Positions 25,703-34,061 of a stretch of DNA of 41,624 nt are shown piece after piece. The notes beneath the pieces are model-generated. The model was not told the origin of the DNA. It saw only the letters and a list, made by a program, of their open reading frames with translations, and ran no database searches. The translations under genes and the position numbers were made by a program. This DNA comes from an uncultured Pseudomonadota bacterium. Lineage in GTDB: Bacteria > Desulfobacterota > Desulfobacteria > Desulfobacterales > Desulfobacteraceae. Location of the stretch: positions 1 to 41,624 of the forward strand of contig CALGRI010000465.1 of the NCBI GenBank assembly GCA_937880875.1, written 5' to 3'. Each line of letters begins with the position of its first letter. Position 1 is the first letter of the stretch.

Positions 25703-25843
25703 GTGCGTAAAGGTCTTGAAGGCCATATACGATTCAAAGATTTTAATGGCTACAGGAACCAGGGTAAGTTTACGCCGTCTATGATCCGTTGGGAAAACGG
25801 CCAGCGGAAATACCTGGATATTCTTCTAAAATGGGGGGAATAA
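25703..25843 (+). pseudogene. Possible C-terminal remnant of an ABC solute-binding protein
   Basis: A 46-codon frame between the Usp and UroD-family genes reads a protein-like tail (IRFKDFNGYRNQGKFTPSMI, then RWENGQRKYLDIL). It resembles the end of branched-chain-amino-acid-type binding proteins (Peripla_BP_6), where a GKFTP/RW-x-NG pattern is common. There is no ribosome-binding site. It could be chance; I give it low confidence. Confidence 0.3.
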
Positions 25844-25924
25844 TCTTATTCCAGCCTTTTAACAGTGGAAATTGATACTATTTCATGAGTACGACATACA
25901 ATTATAAAAGGTAGATAAACCCAA

Positions 25925-27007
25925 ATGGTTGATTTTAAAAATAATTACACCTTTCTTCAGGAGGGGGCAAAACGCCAGGAAGAAGCAAACAAGGGGATAC
26001 CGGACAGAGTACCGGTTATAGCCCAGATGCCTGAGTTTGCAAGAAAAGAACTCGGACTGGGAACTCGGGAATTTTATTCCAGTCCGGAACTGATCGCGGC
26101 CGGGACATTGGAAATAATGGAAAGATATGGTATTGACGGCCCTTACCTGGATTTTGATGTCTACAATATTGAACCGGAAGGTCTTGGCATGGAGGTCCTT
26201 TGGAGTGATGAATCCCTTCCAGATTTAAACTATGCAAAACCGATTATTATTGATGAAAATGATCTGCAAAAGATCAAGACCCCGGATTTTGATTCTGCCG
26301 GACGTTTCTCGTATGTTCTCAAAATGTATCATCAATATGAAAAATTGACTGGGGGTATATTACCGCCTTTCCGATGTTCTGCTCCGTTTACTCTGGCAGC
26401 CAATATTCGAGGGATCAGTAACCTGCTGATTGAAATTTTCATAAAACCTGATTTTGTAAAAGATCTGCTGGATCGAATCACAGAAAAAGTTCTGGTACCC
26501 TGGTTGTTACGGGTTAAAAAAGAATTTCCCAATTTAAAAGAGATAGGAGCCGATGATGCCTTGGGATCTCTGCCCATTGTCAGCCCGGAGATTATGCGGG
26601 ACTGGGTCATCCCTTCCGTCCTAAAACTCAGGGAACTTGTGGGGCCGGAAGTTTCTGTGCCCAACTGGGTAGGGGAGCATTATCTGCCCAATCCGGGGGT
26701 CATGTTGGATATGAAAAAACAGGTGAGTCCGAATATTATTCGAGTCCAGGACCCGGATGTGGAAAAACTGGGGCCCGCTATTTTTAAAGAATATGCAAAT
26801 AGACACAATATTAATCTCTGTCTTGGAGTCGGGGCATCTTTTTTGGATAGCGCCACTGCTATAGAAGTGGAAGAAAGGGTTAGAAACTATTTGCATATCG
26901 GAGCTCCCGGCGGAAGATTCACGCTTTATCTGTGCGCTCTGTCCGCCGTCACGCCACGGGAAAACGTTCGTGCTGCTGTCAGGGCTGTCAGGGAATATGG
27001 GAAATAG
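25925..27007 (+). CDS. Uroporphyrinogen decarboxylase-family protein (methyltransferase-like)
   Basis: 360 residues of the UROD/MtaA fold. The N-terminus (RVPVIAQMPEFARKELGLG) and GPYLDFDVYNIEPEGLGMEV, with the C-terminal GAPGGRFTLYLCALSAVTPRENVRAAV, match corrinoid-dependent methyltransferase relatives rather than HemE. In MtaA-type enzymes zinc is held by HxC and a distal Cys. Here the cysteines Cys299 (NLCLG) and Cys337 (LYLCA) are present, but the histidine position holds asparagine. No corrinoid protein is encoded nearby, so the methyl donor is unknown. A role in the preceding catabolic cluster is possible but unproven. Confidence 0.75.
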   Translation: MVDFKNNYTFLQEGAKRQEEANKGIPDRVPVIAQMPEFARKELGLGTREFYSSPELIAAGTLEIMERYGIDGPYLDFDVYNIEPEGLGMEVLWSDESLPDLNYAKPIIIDENDLQKIKTPDFDSAGRFSYVLKMYHQYEKLTGGILPPFRCSAPFTLAANIRGISNLLIEIFIKPDFVKDLLDRITEKVLVPWLLRVKKEFPNLKEIGADDALGSLPIVSPEIMRDWVIPSVLKLRELVGPEVSVPNWVGEHYLPNPGVMLDMKKQVSPNIIRVQDPDVEKLGPAIFKEYANRHNINLCLGVGASFLDSATAIEVEERVRNYLHIGAPGGRFTLYLCALSAVTPRENVRAAVRAVREYGK

Positions 27008-27281
27008 CAAAAGTATTTTGAGAACCCTTTCATAGTTTTAAAACAATTAATAATTAAATAAAAAACATAATTGCTTACATGAATGTGTTTGTTTTACTCG
27101 ACAGTAATGATGGTATCATGAGTGACGAGTAAATTTCGAAATTGAGCGACAACTTCCAAAAGATATAAGCAGGGTCCTGGATCGGGGCAATGGTAACAGT
27201 TTTAACGTGAAATCATGATTTTTTCTTAAAATGCCAACCACAATAGTTGGTATCTTCAATTTTTAACTGCCAGCCATGAAA
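27008..27281. other. Gene-free AT-rich stretch left of IS remnants
   Basis: No gene is recognisable. It contains a small dyad CCAACCACAATAGTTGG near 27236-27252. It probably includes decayed insertion-sequence DNA, since it borders a clear transposase fragment. Confidence 0.35.
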
Positions 27282-27419
27282 TTAATTTTCAAAATTCGGA
27301 TCTAAAAGATCAATTTTCTCAAATTGAAATAATTGCGCGACTGTTTCCTCGTTCTTTAATGCGGCTAAGGCAACCTTGGCTTTGAATTCAGGGCTGTATT
27401 GCTTTCTTTTCCTCTTCAT
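27282..27419 (-). pseudogene. IS3-family OrfA transposase fragment
   Basis: Minus-strand frame of 45 codons starting MKRKRKQYSPEFKAKVALAA and continuing LKNEETVAQLF. This is the typical N-terminus of IS3-family OrfA (helix-turn-helix part). After ETVAQL the sequence leaves the family pattern (FQFEKIDLLDPNFEN) and stops, so only about the first 30 residues survive. No OrfB follows. Confidence 0.8.
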
Positions 27420-27460
27420 CGTCAACTCCTTTCATTTGGGGGTTGATTCAGAGCTTAGCA

Positions 27461-27697
27461 CATTGTTCGCTTTTTGGGGACCATCGTAATATAAAGGATA
27501 ATCCAAGGCTTGTGAATGAAATCCCCCGGGGAACAAAGCGGTTTAAAACCATCCAGCGGTACCGCTCAGCCTCGGAAAGGGCAAACAGTACGATCAAGGA
27601 AGATTTAACCTGAAGGTCACGCGTGAAAATTATTGAGAAACCCATTGTATATAACAAGGAAAGAGCTGACATATTAGCTCTTATCCAAAGGGAGTGA
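27461..27697 (+). pseudogene. DDE transposase C-terminal fragment
   Basis: The plus strand reads HCSLFGDHRNIKDNPRLVNE, then IPRGTKRFKTIQRYRSASER and ANSTIKEDLT, followed by a TGA stop, a short insertion and IEKPIVYNKERADILALIQ. This is the tail of a DDE transposase in which the R-S-A-S-E-R-x-N-S-x-x-K-E stretch is characteristic. N-terminal and catalytic parts are absent, so it is a decayed insertion sequence. Confidence 0.7.
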
Positions 27698-27956
27698 CGT
27701 CTTCTTATTGGCCAGGCTTATCTCTTTTTTAAGGGTCATCTACTGACTCAACAATAACCTTTTTCCTGATGGCAATTTTCTCACACTATTTTTGTGTTTT
27801 TTTATTTACACTTTCCCTGTTTTTGAAGAAAGTTTACTTGATTTGAAGCTCGCAAATAGCGTCACACAGATAGACACAAATTGAAAAGAGTGGTAAGGTG
27901 GATCGCCGTTAACATGATTACCGGCGCACAGATTTTTTAGGGAGCCTCATATTGAA
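27698..27956. other. Upstream region of the PBP1B gene
   Basis: AT-rich, no gene. I see no consensus promoter. The nearest purine-rich site (TTTAGGGAGCC) is about 12 bases from the ATG. Confidence 0.35.
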
Positions 27957-30281
27957 ATGAAAAAATCACGCCTGATAACGATCCTTGTTCTTGCGGGGAT
28001 GCTGGGTGGCGGAGTTGCCTTTTATCTCTATTTTTCAGGGTTTACCCGGGTGGTTGTGAAAAAATTTGAAGGCCGGCTCTGGGAGCTGCCGGCCCGGGTA
28101 TACGCACGCCCCCTGGCCCTGTATCCTGGATTGTCTCTTTCGCTGGATGCGTTTGTTCAGGAACTTTCTCTGCTGGCCTATCACAAAGTGGAAAAACCCC
28201 AGGAGCTGAAAACTGCCGGGGAATATTTTCAAGATCAAACAGAGGTCACATTTTTCTGCAGACCTTTTAATTTCGGGGATAAAACATCTGCTTCCTTCCG
28301 GTTGAAAGTCAGGTTTGAGGCCGGAAGGGTTGCCGGGCTGAAAAATCTGGATAACGGTATTGCACCGGAGATGGTGGAACTGGACCCGGTCCTTGTGGGC
28401 AGTTTTTATCCCATTTCAGGTGAGGACAGGATCCTCACATACCTGAAAGAGATCCCCCCCCTTTTGCCCAGAACCATTCTCTGCGTGGAAGACCGGACTT
28501 TTTATACCCACCATGGGGTAGATCCAAGGTCCATTTTCAGGGCACTGTGGGTGAATCTCAAAAACAGTCAACGGACCCAGGGCGCCAGCACCCTTACCCA
28601 GCAGCTGGCCAGAAATTTTTTTCTGACCAATGAAAAGACCTGGATTCGCAAGGTGAATGAGCTTTTCATGGCACTTGTCCTGGAACTGAAGTATGACAAG
28701 GACGAGATTCTGGAAGCCTATGTCAATGAGGTCTACCTGGGGCAGGATGGGGATCGGTCCATCCACGGGTTTGGTCTGGCCTCGGTTTTTTATTTTGGGA
28801 CTGCTGCCCGCAATTTGGAAATTCATGAAACAGCACTCCTGGTGGGGATGCTCAAGGGCCCGTCCCAGTATAATCCCAGAAAATTTCCCGACCGGGCCAT
28901 AAACCGACGTAACACAGTGTTAAAGATGATGCATGACCAAAAGATCATTTCAGAACGTCAAATGATAAAAGCCCTGGCAAAACCCCTGGGGGTCATCGAA
29001 GATCCTGTTCATGGGAATTCTCTGTTTCCCGATTATCTGGATTTGGTCAAACGGCAGTTGTTGAAAGAGTACCGGGAAGCGGAGTTAAGATCCATGGGGC
29101 TAAGGATTTTTACGGCCCTGGATCCCCAGGTTCAACAGGCAGCCGTAAATGCGGTCCAGGGACAGCTCAAAAAAATCGCCGCACACAAAGGTCTTCCGGA
29201 AGAAAACCTTGAAGCCTCGGTGGTGGTGACCAGTTCTGGCAGCAATGAGATTCAGGCAGTGGTGGGGGGAAAGCATCCTTTTTCCATGGGGTTTAACCGG
29301 GCGCTGGATGCCAGACGTCCCATCGGATCCCTGGTTAAACCGGTTGTGTTTCTGGCGGCACTCAGCCGCCCGCAGGCCTATACCCTGATCACCCGGGTGG
29401 ATGATGGGAAAATCACTCTGAAGGAGCCTGATGGAAGCAGCTGGAGCCCCAGGAATTTTGACCGGCAATACCATGGCCAGGTGCCGCTTTATCTTGCCCT
29501 GGTCCATTCCTATAATTCGGCAACCGTGCGGATAGGGATGGATATCGGGCTTGAAGCGATATGGAACACCCTTAAGCACATGGGAATTACCGAAAAGCCG
29601 TCCCTGTATCCGTCCTCCCTTCTGGGAACCCTTGAAATGTCCCCTGTTGAGGTGGCCCAGATATACCAGACCCTTGCTTCCGGCGGATTTTATTCCCCTG
29701 TCAGGAGCATCCGGGCCATTTACACTGCTGAAGGGGAGCTCCTGCAGCGGTATCCGTTGACCATTGAACAACACCTGGACCCTGGCGCGGTCTTCCTTGC
29801 GAACAAGATGCTCCAGGCAGTTGTGTTGGATGGAACGGCAAAAAACCTTGAAAAAATATTGCCCAGGGAACTTGGCGTTGCCGGGAAGACAGGAACGACA
29901 AATGAGTTGAAAGACAGCTGGTTTGCAGGGTTTACCGGCAGCCGGGTGGCGGTTGTGTGGGTGGGCCGGGATGACAATCAATCCTGCAATCTCACAGGCG
30001 CTTCCGGGGCCATGCAGATTTTCGGGGATCTCATGAATCAGATCCCGAACCAGCCCTTGACCTTGGTGGCGCCGGAGAGTATAGAATGGGCGGTGATTGA
30101 TGCTGAGACAGGTCTTCGAACAGATGAAGCCTGCCCCGGGGCCATGGTCATCCCCTTTATCAAGGGTTCCGTGCCCAAAGAAATGTCTTCCTGCACGCGC
30201 GGGATCATTCCGTTGCAGACCCAGGAAAAAACGCTGACCCCCCGGGCCCTCTTTGATTATTTAAAGGATTTGTTCAAATGA
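27957..30281 (+). CDS. mrcB: Bifunctional peptidoglycan synthase PBP1B
   Basis: Class A penicillin-binding protein, 774 residues. A short cytoplasmic start is followed by one membrane anchor (ILVLAGMLGGGVAFYLYF) and a UB2H-like region (about residues 45-150) typical of PBP1B. The glycosyltransferase (GT51) has catalytic Glu178 in VEDRTFYTHHG and the GASTLTQQLARNFFL motif. The transpeptidase has SLVK with nucleophile Ser458, SYN at 518-520 and KTGT with Lys644. It polymerises and cross-links glycan strands in the periplasm. Its stop overlaps the start of a TPR lipoprotein gene by 4 bp, suggesting a protein partner. Confidence 0.93.
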   Translation: MKKSRLITILVLAGMLGGGVAFYLYFSGFTRVVVKKFEGRLWELPARVYARPLALYPGLSLSLDAFVQELSLLAYHKVEKPQELKTAGEYFQDQTEVTFFCRPFNFGDKTSASFRLKVRFEAGRVAGLKNLDNGIAPEMVELDPVLVGSFYPISGEDRILTYLKEIPPLLPRTILCVEDRTFYTHHGVDPRSIFRALWVNLKNSQRTQGASTLTQQLARNFFLTNEKTWIRKVNELFMALVLELKYDKDEILEAYVNEVYLGQDGDRSIHGFGLASVFYFGTAARNLEIHETALLVGMLKGPSQYNPRKFPDRAINRRNTVLKMMHDQKIISERQMIKALAKPLGVIEDPVHGNSLFPDYLDLVKRQLLKEYREAELRSMGLRIFTALDPQVQQAAVNAVQGQLKKIAAHKGLPEENLEASVVVTSSGSNEIQAVVGGKHPFSMGFNRALDARRPIGSLVKPVVFLAALSRPQAYTLITRVDDGKITLKEPDGSSWSPRNFDRQYHGQVPLYLALVHSYNSATVRIGMDIGLEAIWNTLKHMGITEKPSLYPSSLLGTLEMSPVEVAQIYQTLASGGFYSPVRSIRAIYTAEGELLQRYPLTIEQHLDPGAVFLANKMLQAVVLDGTAKNLEKILPRELGVAGKTGTTNELKDSWFAGFTGSRVAVVWVGRDDNQSCNLTGASGAMQIFGDLMNQIPNQPLTLVAPESIEWAVIDAETGLRTDEACPGAMVIPFIKGSVPKEMSSCTRGIIPLQTQEKTLTPRALFDYLKDLFK

Positions 30282-30787
30282 AACAGTTTAAAATGCTCAT
30301 ACTTGGCCTGATGGCAGGTGTCTTTTTCTCCTCCTGTGCAAGCTATGAGAAAAGCCAGCCGTCCCATGTTCCCCCGGAGAAGAAGCCTTCTGTGGCTATT
30401 TCAAAGGAAAGATCCCGCCCGGAAGGGGAATTGCCACAGATTGGCGCGCGCCAGGCTTCGGTGCCCCGGGAGAAATTCCAGCCGGAGATTCTCCATACCC
30501 TGAAAAAAAGAGCCGCGCAGCAGATTCAGGCATACAAACTGGATGCAGCGGTTGTCACCCTGGAACAGGCTCTGGGCATAGATGCCCAGGACCCTTTGCT
30601 CTGGCATCTCATGGCCCGGGTCAAGCTCGCCCAGAAAAATTTGCAGCAGGCCGAGCACCTGGCGAAAAAATCCAATATCTTTGCCGCAAATGACCCAGCC
30701 CTCCAGAAAAAAAACTGGGACATCATTGCAGAATCACTTGATTTGCAGGGGAAGATCAGTGAAGCCGAGGCAGCCCGAAAAAACTGA
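30278..30787 (+). CDS. TPR lipoprotein, possible PBP1B activator
   Basis: 169 residues. The N-terminus MKQFKMLILGLMAGVFFSSCAS is a lipoprotein signal peptide with lipobox-like FSSC. A proline- and charge-rich linker (about residues 25-65) leads to a helical TPR region (about 75-165) containing LDAAVVTLEQALGIDAQDPL and ARVKLAQKNLQQAEHLAKKS. It is coupled to mrcB by an ATGA overlap. In gammaproteobacteria PBP1A/1B need outer-membrane lipoproteins LpoA/LpoB; LpoA has a TPR-like domain. An analogous role here is an inference from coupling, not homology. Confidence 0.75.
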   Translation: MKQFKMLILGLMAGVFFSSCASYEKSQPSHVPPEKKPSVAISKERSRPEGELPQIGARQASVPREKFQPEILHTLKKRAAQQIQAYKLDAAVVTLEQALGIDAQDPLLWHLMARVKLAQKNLQQAEHLAKKSNIFAANDPALQKKNWDIIAESLDLQGKISEAEAARKN

Positions 30788-31248
30788 TGTGATTAGAGCT
30801 TAATTTATTAAAAATGGTGTCTCATTTCTATTGACACATTCCGTCCTGTTAAAAAAGGGCTTTGCAAAATCATATGGTAAGCTGTTTTTTATAAACAGCT
30901 AATTTTGCTGATAATATTGGAGAACTTACCATGGCGATGAACCTGGAATTTGAACCGTTTACCTATTGAACGATTAACTGAGAATGGCCCGGGATTTGCC
31001 TAAAACTTCGCTTAAAACTTTCGCTGGGGCTTTCACCTCAAATAGTAATCCCCGTTCTTTAAAATCAATCGAACCTGATTTGATCTTAAAAAAGAATTAT
31101 TTTAACTTTCTTAAAGTATGATCAAAATTACATAGTATTTTTTTCTTCAAACACTGGAATCTTTTCAAAAAAAAGGGTAATAATTATGTTTTAAAATGAC
31201 ATATTTACAAGATCATCAATCTTTTTTGGATTGAGAAGGGAGAGGACA
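30788..31248. other. Intergenic region with structured hairpin
   Basis: The stretch holds a nested hairpin (GCAAAAT 30864-30870 with ATTTTGC 30902-30908; AGCTGTTT 30880-30887 with AAACAGCT 30893-30900) and a broken gene fragment described separately. The rest (31000-31248) is AT-rich. The ribosome-binding site for asd (GGGAGAGGAC) is clear, but no strong promoter is visible. Confidence 0.45.
30931..31000 (+). pseudogene. Frameshifted N-terminal gene fragment
   Basis: ATG at 30931 after TTGGAGAACTTACC reads MAMNLEFEPFTY then TGA. Shifting by one base after the TAT codon continues as ERLTENGPGFA to a stop, so the two pieces read like one protein start broken by a one-base indel. I do not recognise the family. 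The hairpin just upstream and the lack of any continuation suggest a decayed mobile element or an abandoned gene. Confidence 0.35.
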
Positions 31249-32355
31249 ATGAAAAAAGTTGGAATTGTAGGTTGGCGTGGAATGGTTGGGTCAGTACTCA
31301 TGGAAAGAATGATAAAGGAAAATGATTTCAAATTATTTACTCCTCTTTTTTTCACAACCTCCCAGGCAGGACAGGCTGCACCGGATGTGGGTATTGATGT
31401 GCCGCCTCTGGTTGATGCTTATGATATAGACCAGTTGCTGGACATGGATATTATCCTGTCCTGTCAAGGAGGGTCATATACTGAAGCTATTCGTCCAAAG
31501 CTTGCCGAAAAGAACTGGGATGGATACTGGATTGATGCTGCATCAACCTTGAGAATGGATGATAAAAGTATTATTGTACTTGATCCGATAAACCGCAAGG
31601 TCATTGATAATGCTTTGTCCGACGGCATTAAAAATTATATTGGCGGCAATTGTACGGTATCTCTCATGCTCATGGCCCTGGGAGGATTATTTGAAAACGA
31701 TCTGATAGAATGGATGACCTCCATGACATACCAGGCTGCCTCCGGGGCCGGTGCAAAAAATATGGAAGAACTTGTGGCCCAGATGCAGATTATCGGCAAA
31801 ATGGCTGCCCCAGTTCTTACCAACCCCGTATCTGCTATCCTGGATCTGGATAAAAATGTCATCGGAACAATGAGATCGGGTGCATTTCCTGTTCAAAACT
31901 GGGCCGTTCCTCTGGCAGCAAGCCTGATCCCATGGGTTGACAAGGCAATGGACAATGGTCAGACAAGAGAGGAATGGAAGGGCTTTGTTGAAACCAACAA
32001 AATCCTTGGACGGTCAGACAACCCGATTCCCATTGACGGCCAATGTGTCAGAGTAGGTTCCATGAGATGCCACAGCCAAGCATTTACAATCAAATTAAAA
32101 AAAGATGTTCCCTTAAATGAAATTGAAGCCATGCTGGCCGAGAATAACTCTTGGGTTAAAGTGGTTCCCAATTTAAAGGAAGATACCATCAAAAATTTGA
32201 CCCCTGCTGCAGTGACTGGAACCTTGACTGTTCCTGTGGGGCGGATCAGAAAGATGAATCTTGGAAACGATTTTCTTACTGCTTTTTCAGTGGGGGATCA
32301 ATTGCTCTGGGGTGCGGCTGAACCGCTTCGCCGGATTCTGAATATAATTCTTTAG
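31249..32355 (+). CDS. asd: Aspartate-semialdehyde dehydrogenase
   Basis: Reduces aspartyl phosphate to aspartate semialdehyde for lysine/diaminopimelate, threonine and methionine synthesis. The start at ATG 31249 ([15 protein letters not shown]) follows GGGAGAGGAC; an in-frame TTG at 31231 is disregarded. 368 residues, matching the E. coli-type enzyme. Nucleotide-binding [11 protein letters not shown], catalytic Cys135 in [20 protein letters not shown], the catalytic histidine in RCHSQAF, and the end [15 protein letters not shown] are all present. It is convergent with the amino-acid permease gene, with only 4 bp between stops. Confidence 0.96.
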   Translation: MKKVGIVGWRGMVGSVLMERMIKENDFKLFTPLFFTTSQAGQAAPDVGIDVPPLVDAYDIDQLLDMDIILSCQGGSYTEAIRPKLAEKNWDGYWIDAASTLRMDDKSIIVLDPINRKVIDNALSDGIKNYIGGNCTVSLMLMALGGLFENDLIEWMTSMTYQAASGAGAKNMEELVAQMQIIGKMAAPVLTNPVSAILDLDKNVIGTMRSGAFPVQNWAVPLAASLIPWVDKAMDNGQTREEWKGFVETNKILGRSDNPIPIDGQCVRVGSMRCHSQAFTIKLKKDVPLNEIEAMLAENNSWVKVVPNLKEDTIKNLTPAAVTGTLTVPVGRIRKMNLGNDFLTAFSVGDQLLWGAAEPLRRILNIIL

Positions 32356-32359
32356 TCTG

Positions 32360-33268
32360 TTATTGCTTTAAGGCATATTTTCTTTCAAGAAAGGCAACAG
32401 ATCGTGAAAAGGGGAATGTCAGGATAAAATAAAGAATCGTGATGGTGATCCAGATTTCAAATGTCAGAAAAGTTGCAGCCATCAGTTCCATCCCCTGAAA
32501 GGTCAGTTCCTGGATTGAAATAACAGATACAATGGCAGAGTCTTTTATGGTGGATATGAACTGCCCTGCAAGGGGAAATGCCACCTTTCTGAAGGTTTGG
32601 GGCAAAATCACGAGCAAAAATGTCTTTTGCCTTGACAAGCCAATGGACCATGAGGCCTCCCATTGACCCTGGGGTATGGAAATAATCCCTCCCCGGATAA
32701 TCTCTGATACATAAGCACCTTCATAAATGCCCAGGGCAATAATCGCTGAGATAAAAGAATTGATCTGATCAGGCCTGGCAAACAAAAAGCCTGTGATCTG
32801 CTGAATCGTATTGGAGCTGCCCCTTAGCCATCTATCCAGATAAAGTGCATCCAAAAACTGGCTTGATACAAAATAATAAAAAATAATGACCAGCACCAGG
32901 GATGGAATGTTCCGAATGGTTTCCACATAGGTTCTGCTTACAAATCGCTGCTCAAATGATCCTTTTGCACCCATGACTCCGGATATGGTCCCCAGAAAAA
33001 ATCCTATAAGCGTTGACCAGATACTGAGTTTAATTGTTGTGAAAAAACCAATTATGAGAATATTTGCTTTGAGCTTTCCTGTCATTGGATCTAAAAAAAA
33101 GAAATAAGATGGAATTGCCTCCCATTCCCATTTATAGTCAAGGACCTGGTTCATCCTTGAAAAAAATAAAGATATGACAGCAATAATGACAATAATCACT
33201 GCCATATCAATGAAGGTAAATTTTAAGGATTTTTTATTTAACAAGGTCTTCCCAGTCTTTTGATCCAA
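32360..33268 (-). CDS. Polar amino-acid ABC permease (HisM/GlnP type), second permease
   Basis: 302-residue permease with an N-terminal span (FIDMAVIIVIIAVISLFF) and the amino-acid-permease core: YVETIRNIPSLVLVIIFYY, IALGIYEGAYVSEIIRGGI, IPQGQWEASWSIGLS (ATPase-contact loop) and KDSAIVSVISIQELT. The ATG at 33268 overlaps the binding-protein gene by 35 bp; a TTG at 33244 would shorten this, so the start is uncertain. It is the last gene of the cluster and pairs with the permease at 34062-34835. Confidence 0.87.
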   Translation of the reverse strand: MDQKTGKTLLNKKSLKFTFIDMAVIIVIIAVISLFFSRMNQVLDYKWEWEAIPSYFFFLDPMTGKLKANILIIGFFTTIKLSIWSTLIGFFLGTISGVMGAKGSFEQRFVSRTYVETIRNIPSLVLVIIFYYFVSSQFLDALYLDRWLRGSSNTIQQITGFLFARPDQINSFISAIIALGIYEGAYVSEIIRGGIISIPQGQWEASWSIGLSRQKTFLLVILPQTFRKVAFPLAGQFISTIKDSAIVSVISIQELTFQGMELMAATFLTFEIWITITILYFILTFPFSRSVAFLERKYALKQ

Positions 33269-34028
33269 ACCAGTATGCTTTTTTCTCTTCTAAAAATCCC
33301 TGGGCATGCATGTTCAAAATCCAGTTGTTAAAATAATTGAGTGCATCATGGTCTCCTTTTTTAAGGGCAAACCCAATGGGCTCTTTGGTAAAATTTTCCT
33401 TGATGGGAATAAATAATTTATCCGGATATTTGAGTGCATGGAATACGGGCATGGGAGCAGAAGAAACCACAGCATGAACCCGACCCAGATTTAACTCCTG
33501 GAGTGCCTGGCTCTCGTTTTCAAACAACTTTAAGGTTGCATTGGGCATATGTTTTCTGGCTGCCTGTTCTGCTGTTGTACCCATGCGAACGGCAATACTG
33601 ACATCCTTTTTATTAAAATCTGCCAGAGATGAAAAGCCTTTTGCCATGTCTTTGTGGGCAACCATTGACATACCAGAGTAGTCATAGGGGATAGTAAAAT
33701 TCACTTTTAAATTCCGATTCGGGGTAATCCCCATTCCGCCAATAATCACATCAAACTTACCAGTTAAAAGAGCCGGGATAATGCCTGACCATGCAGTGGG
33801 AACAAACTCTATTTTAACGCCCATATCCTGGGCCAGTTTTTTGGCAACATTTATTTCAAATCCTGTTAAGTTGCCTTGTTTATCTTTCATGGCCCAGGGC
33901 ACGAATGTGGACATCCCCACCCTTATAACCCCTTGTTTCTGAATCTTTTCAATAACACTCTCCTGAGCGGACAATATACCTGCCATCAATAAGAAAAACA
34001 TCACACTTAAGCATAAAATTTTTTTCAT
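33234..34028 (-). CDS. Amino-acid ABC transporter substrate-binding protein
   Basis: 264-residue periplasmic binding protein (SBP_bac_3 family). The signal peptide MKKILCLSVMFFLLMAGILS ends near SAQE. Family motifs include GVIRVGMSTFVPWAMKDKQG, LTGFEINVAKKLAQDMGVK, IEFVPTAWSGIIPALLTGKF and DVIIGGMGITPNR, then RMGTTAEQAARKH in the second lobe. The ligand is a polar amino acid or analogue; ASTFVPWAM-type pockets do not allow a more exact guess. Transcribed between the two permeases. Confidence 0.9.
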   Translation of the reverse strand: MKKILCLSVMFFLLMAGILSAQESVIEKIQKQGVIRVGMSTFVPWAMKDKQGNLTGFEINVAKKLAQDMGVKIEFVPTAWSGIIPALLTGKFDVIIGGMGITPNRNLKVNFTIPYDYSGMSMVAHKDMAKGFSSLADFNKKDVSIAVRMGTTAEQAARKHMPNATLKLFENESQALQELNLGRVHAVVSSAPMPVFHALKYPDKLFIPIKENFTKEPIGFALKKGDHDALNYFNNWILNMHAQGFLEEKKAYWFGSKDWEDLVK

Positions 34029-34061
34029 TTTTTTATATCCTTTCTAAATTCCCTACCAACC

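Noticed and set aside
27448-27672. Minus-strand frame of 74 codons
   Set aside because: The opposite strand reads a recognisable transposase C-terminus with conserved motifs, so this frame is its shadow.
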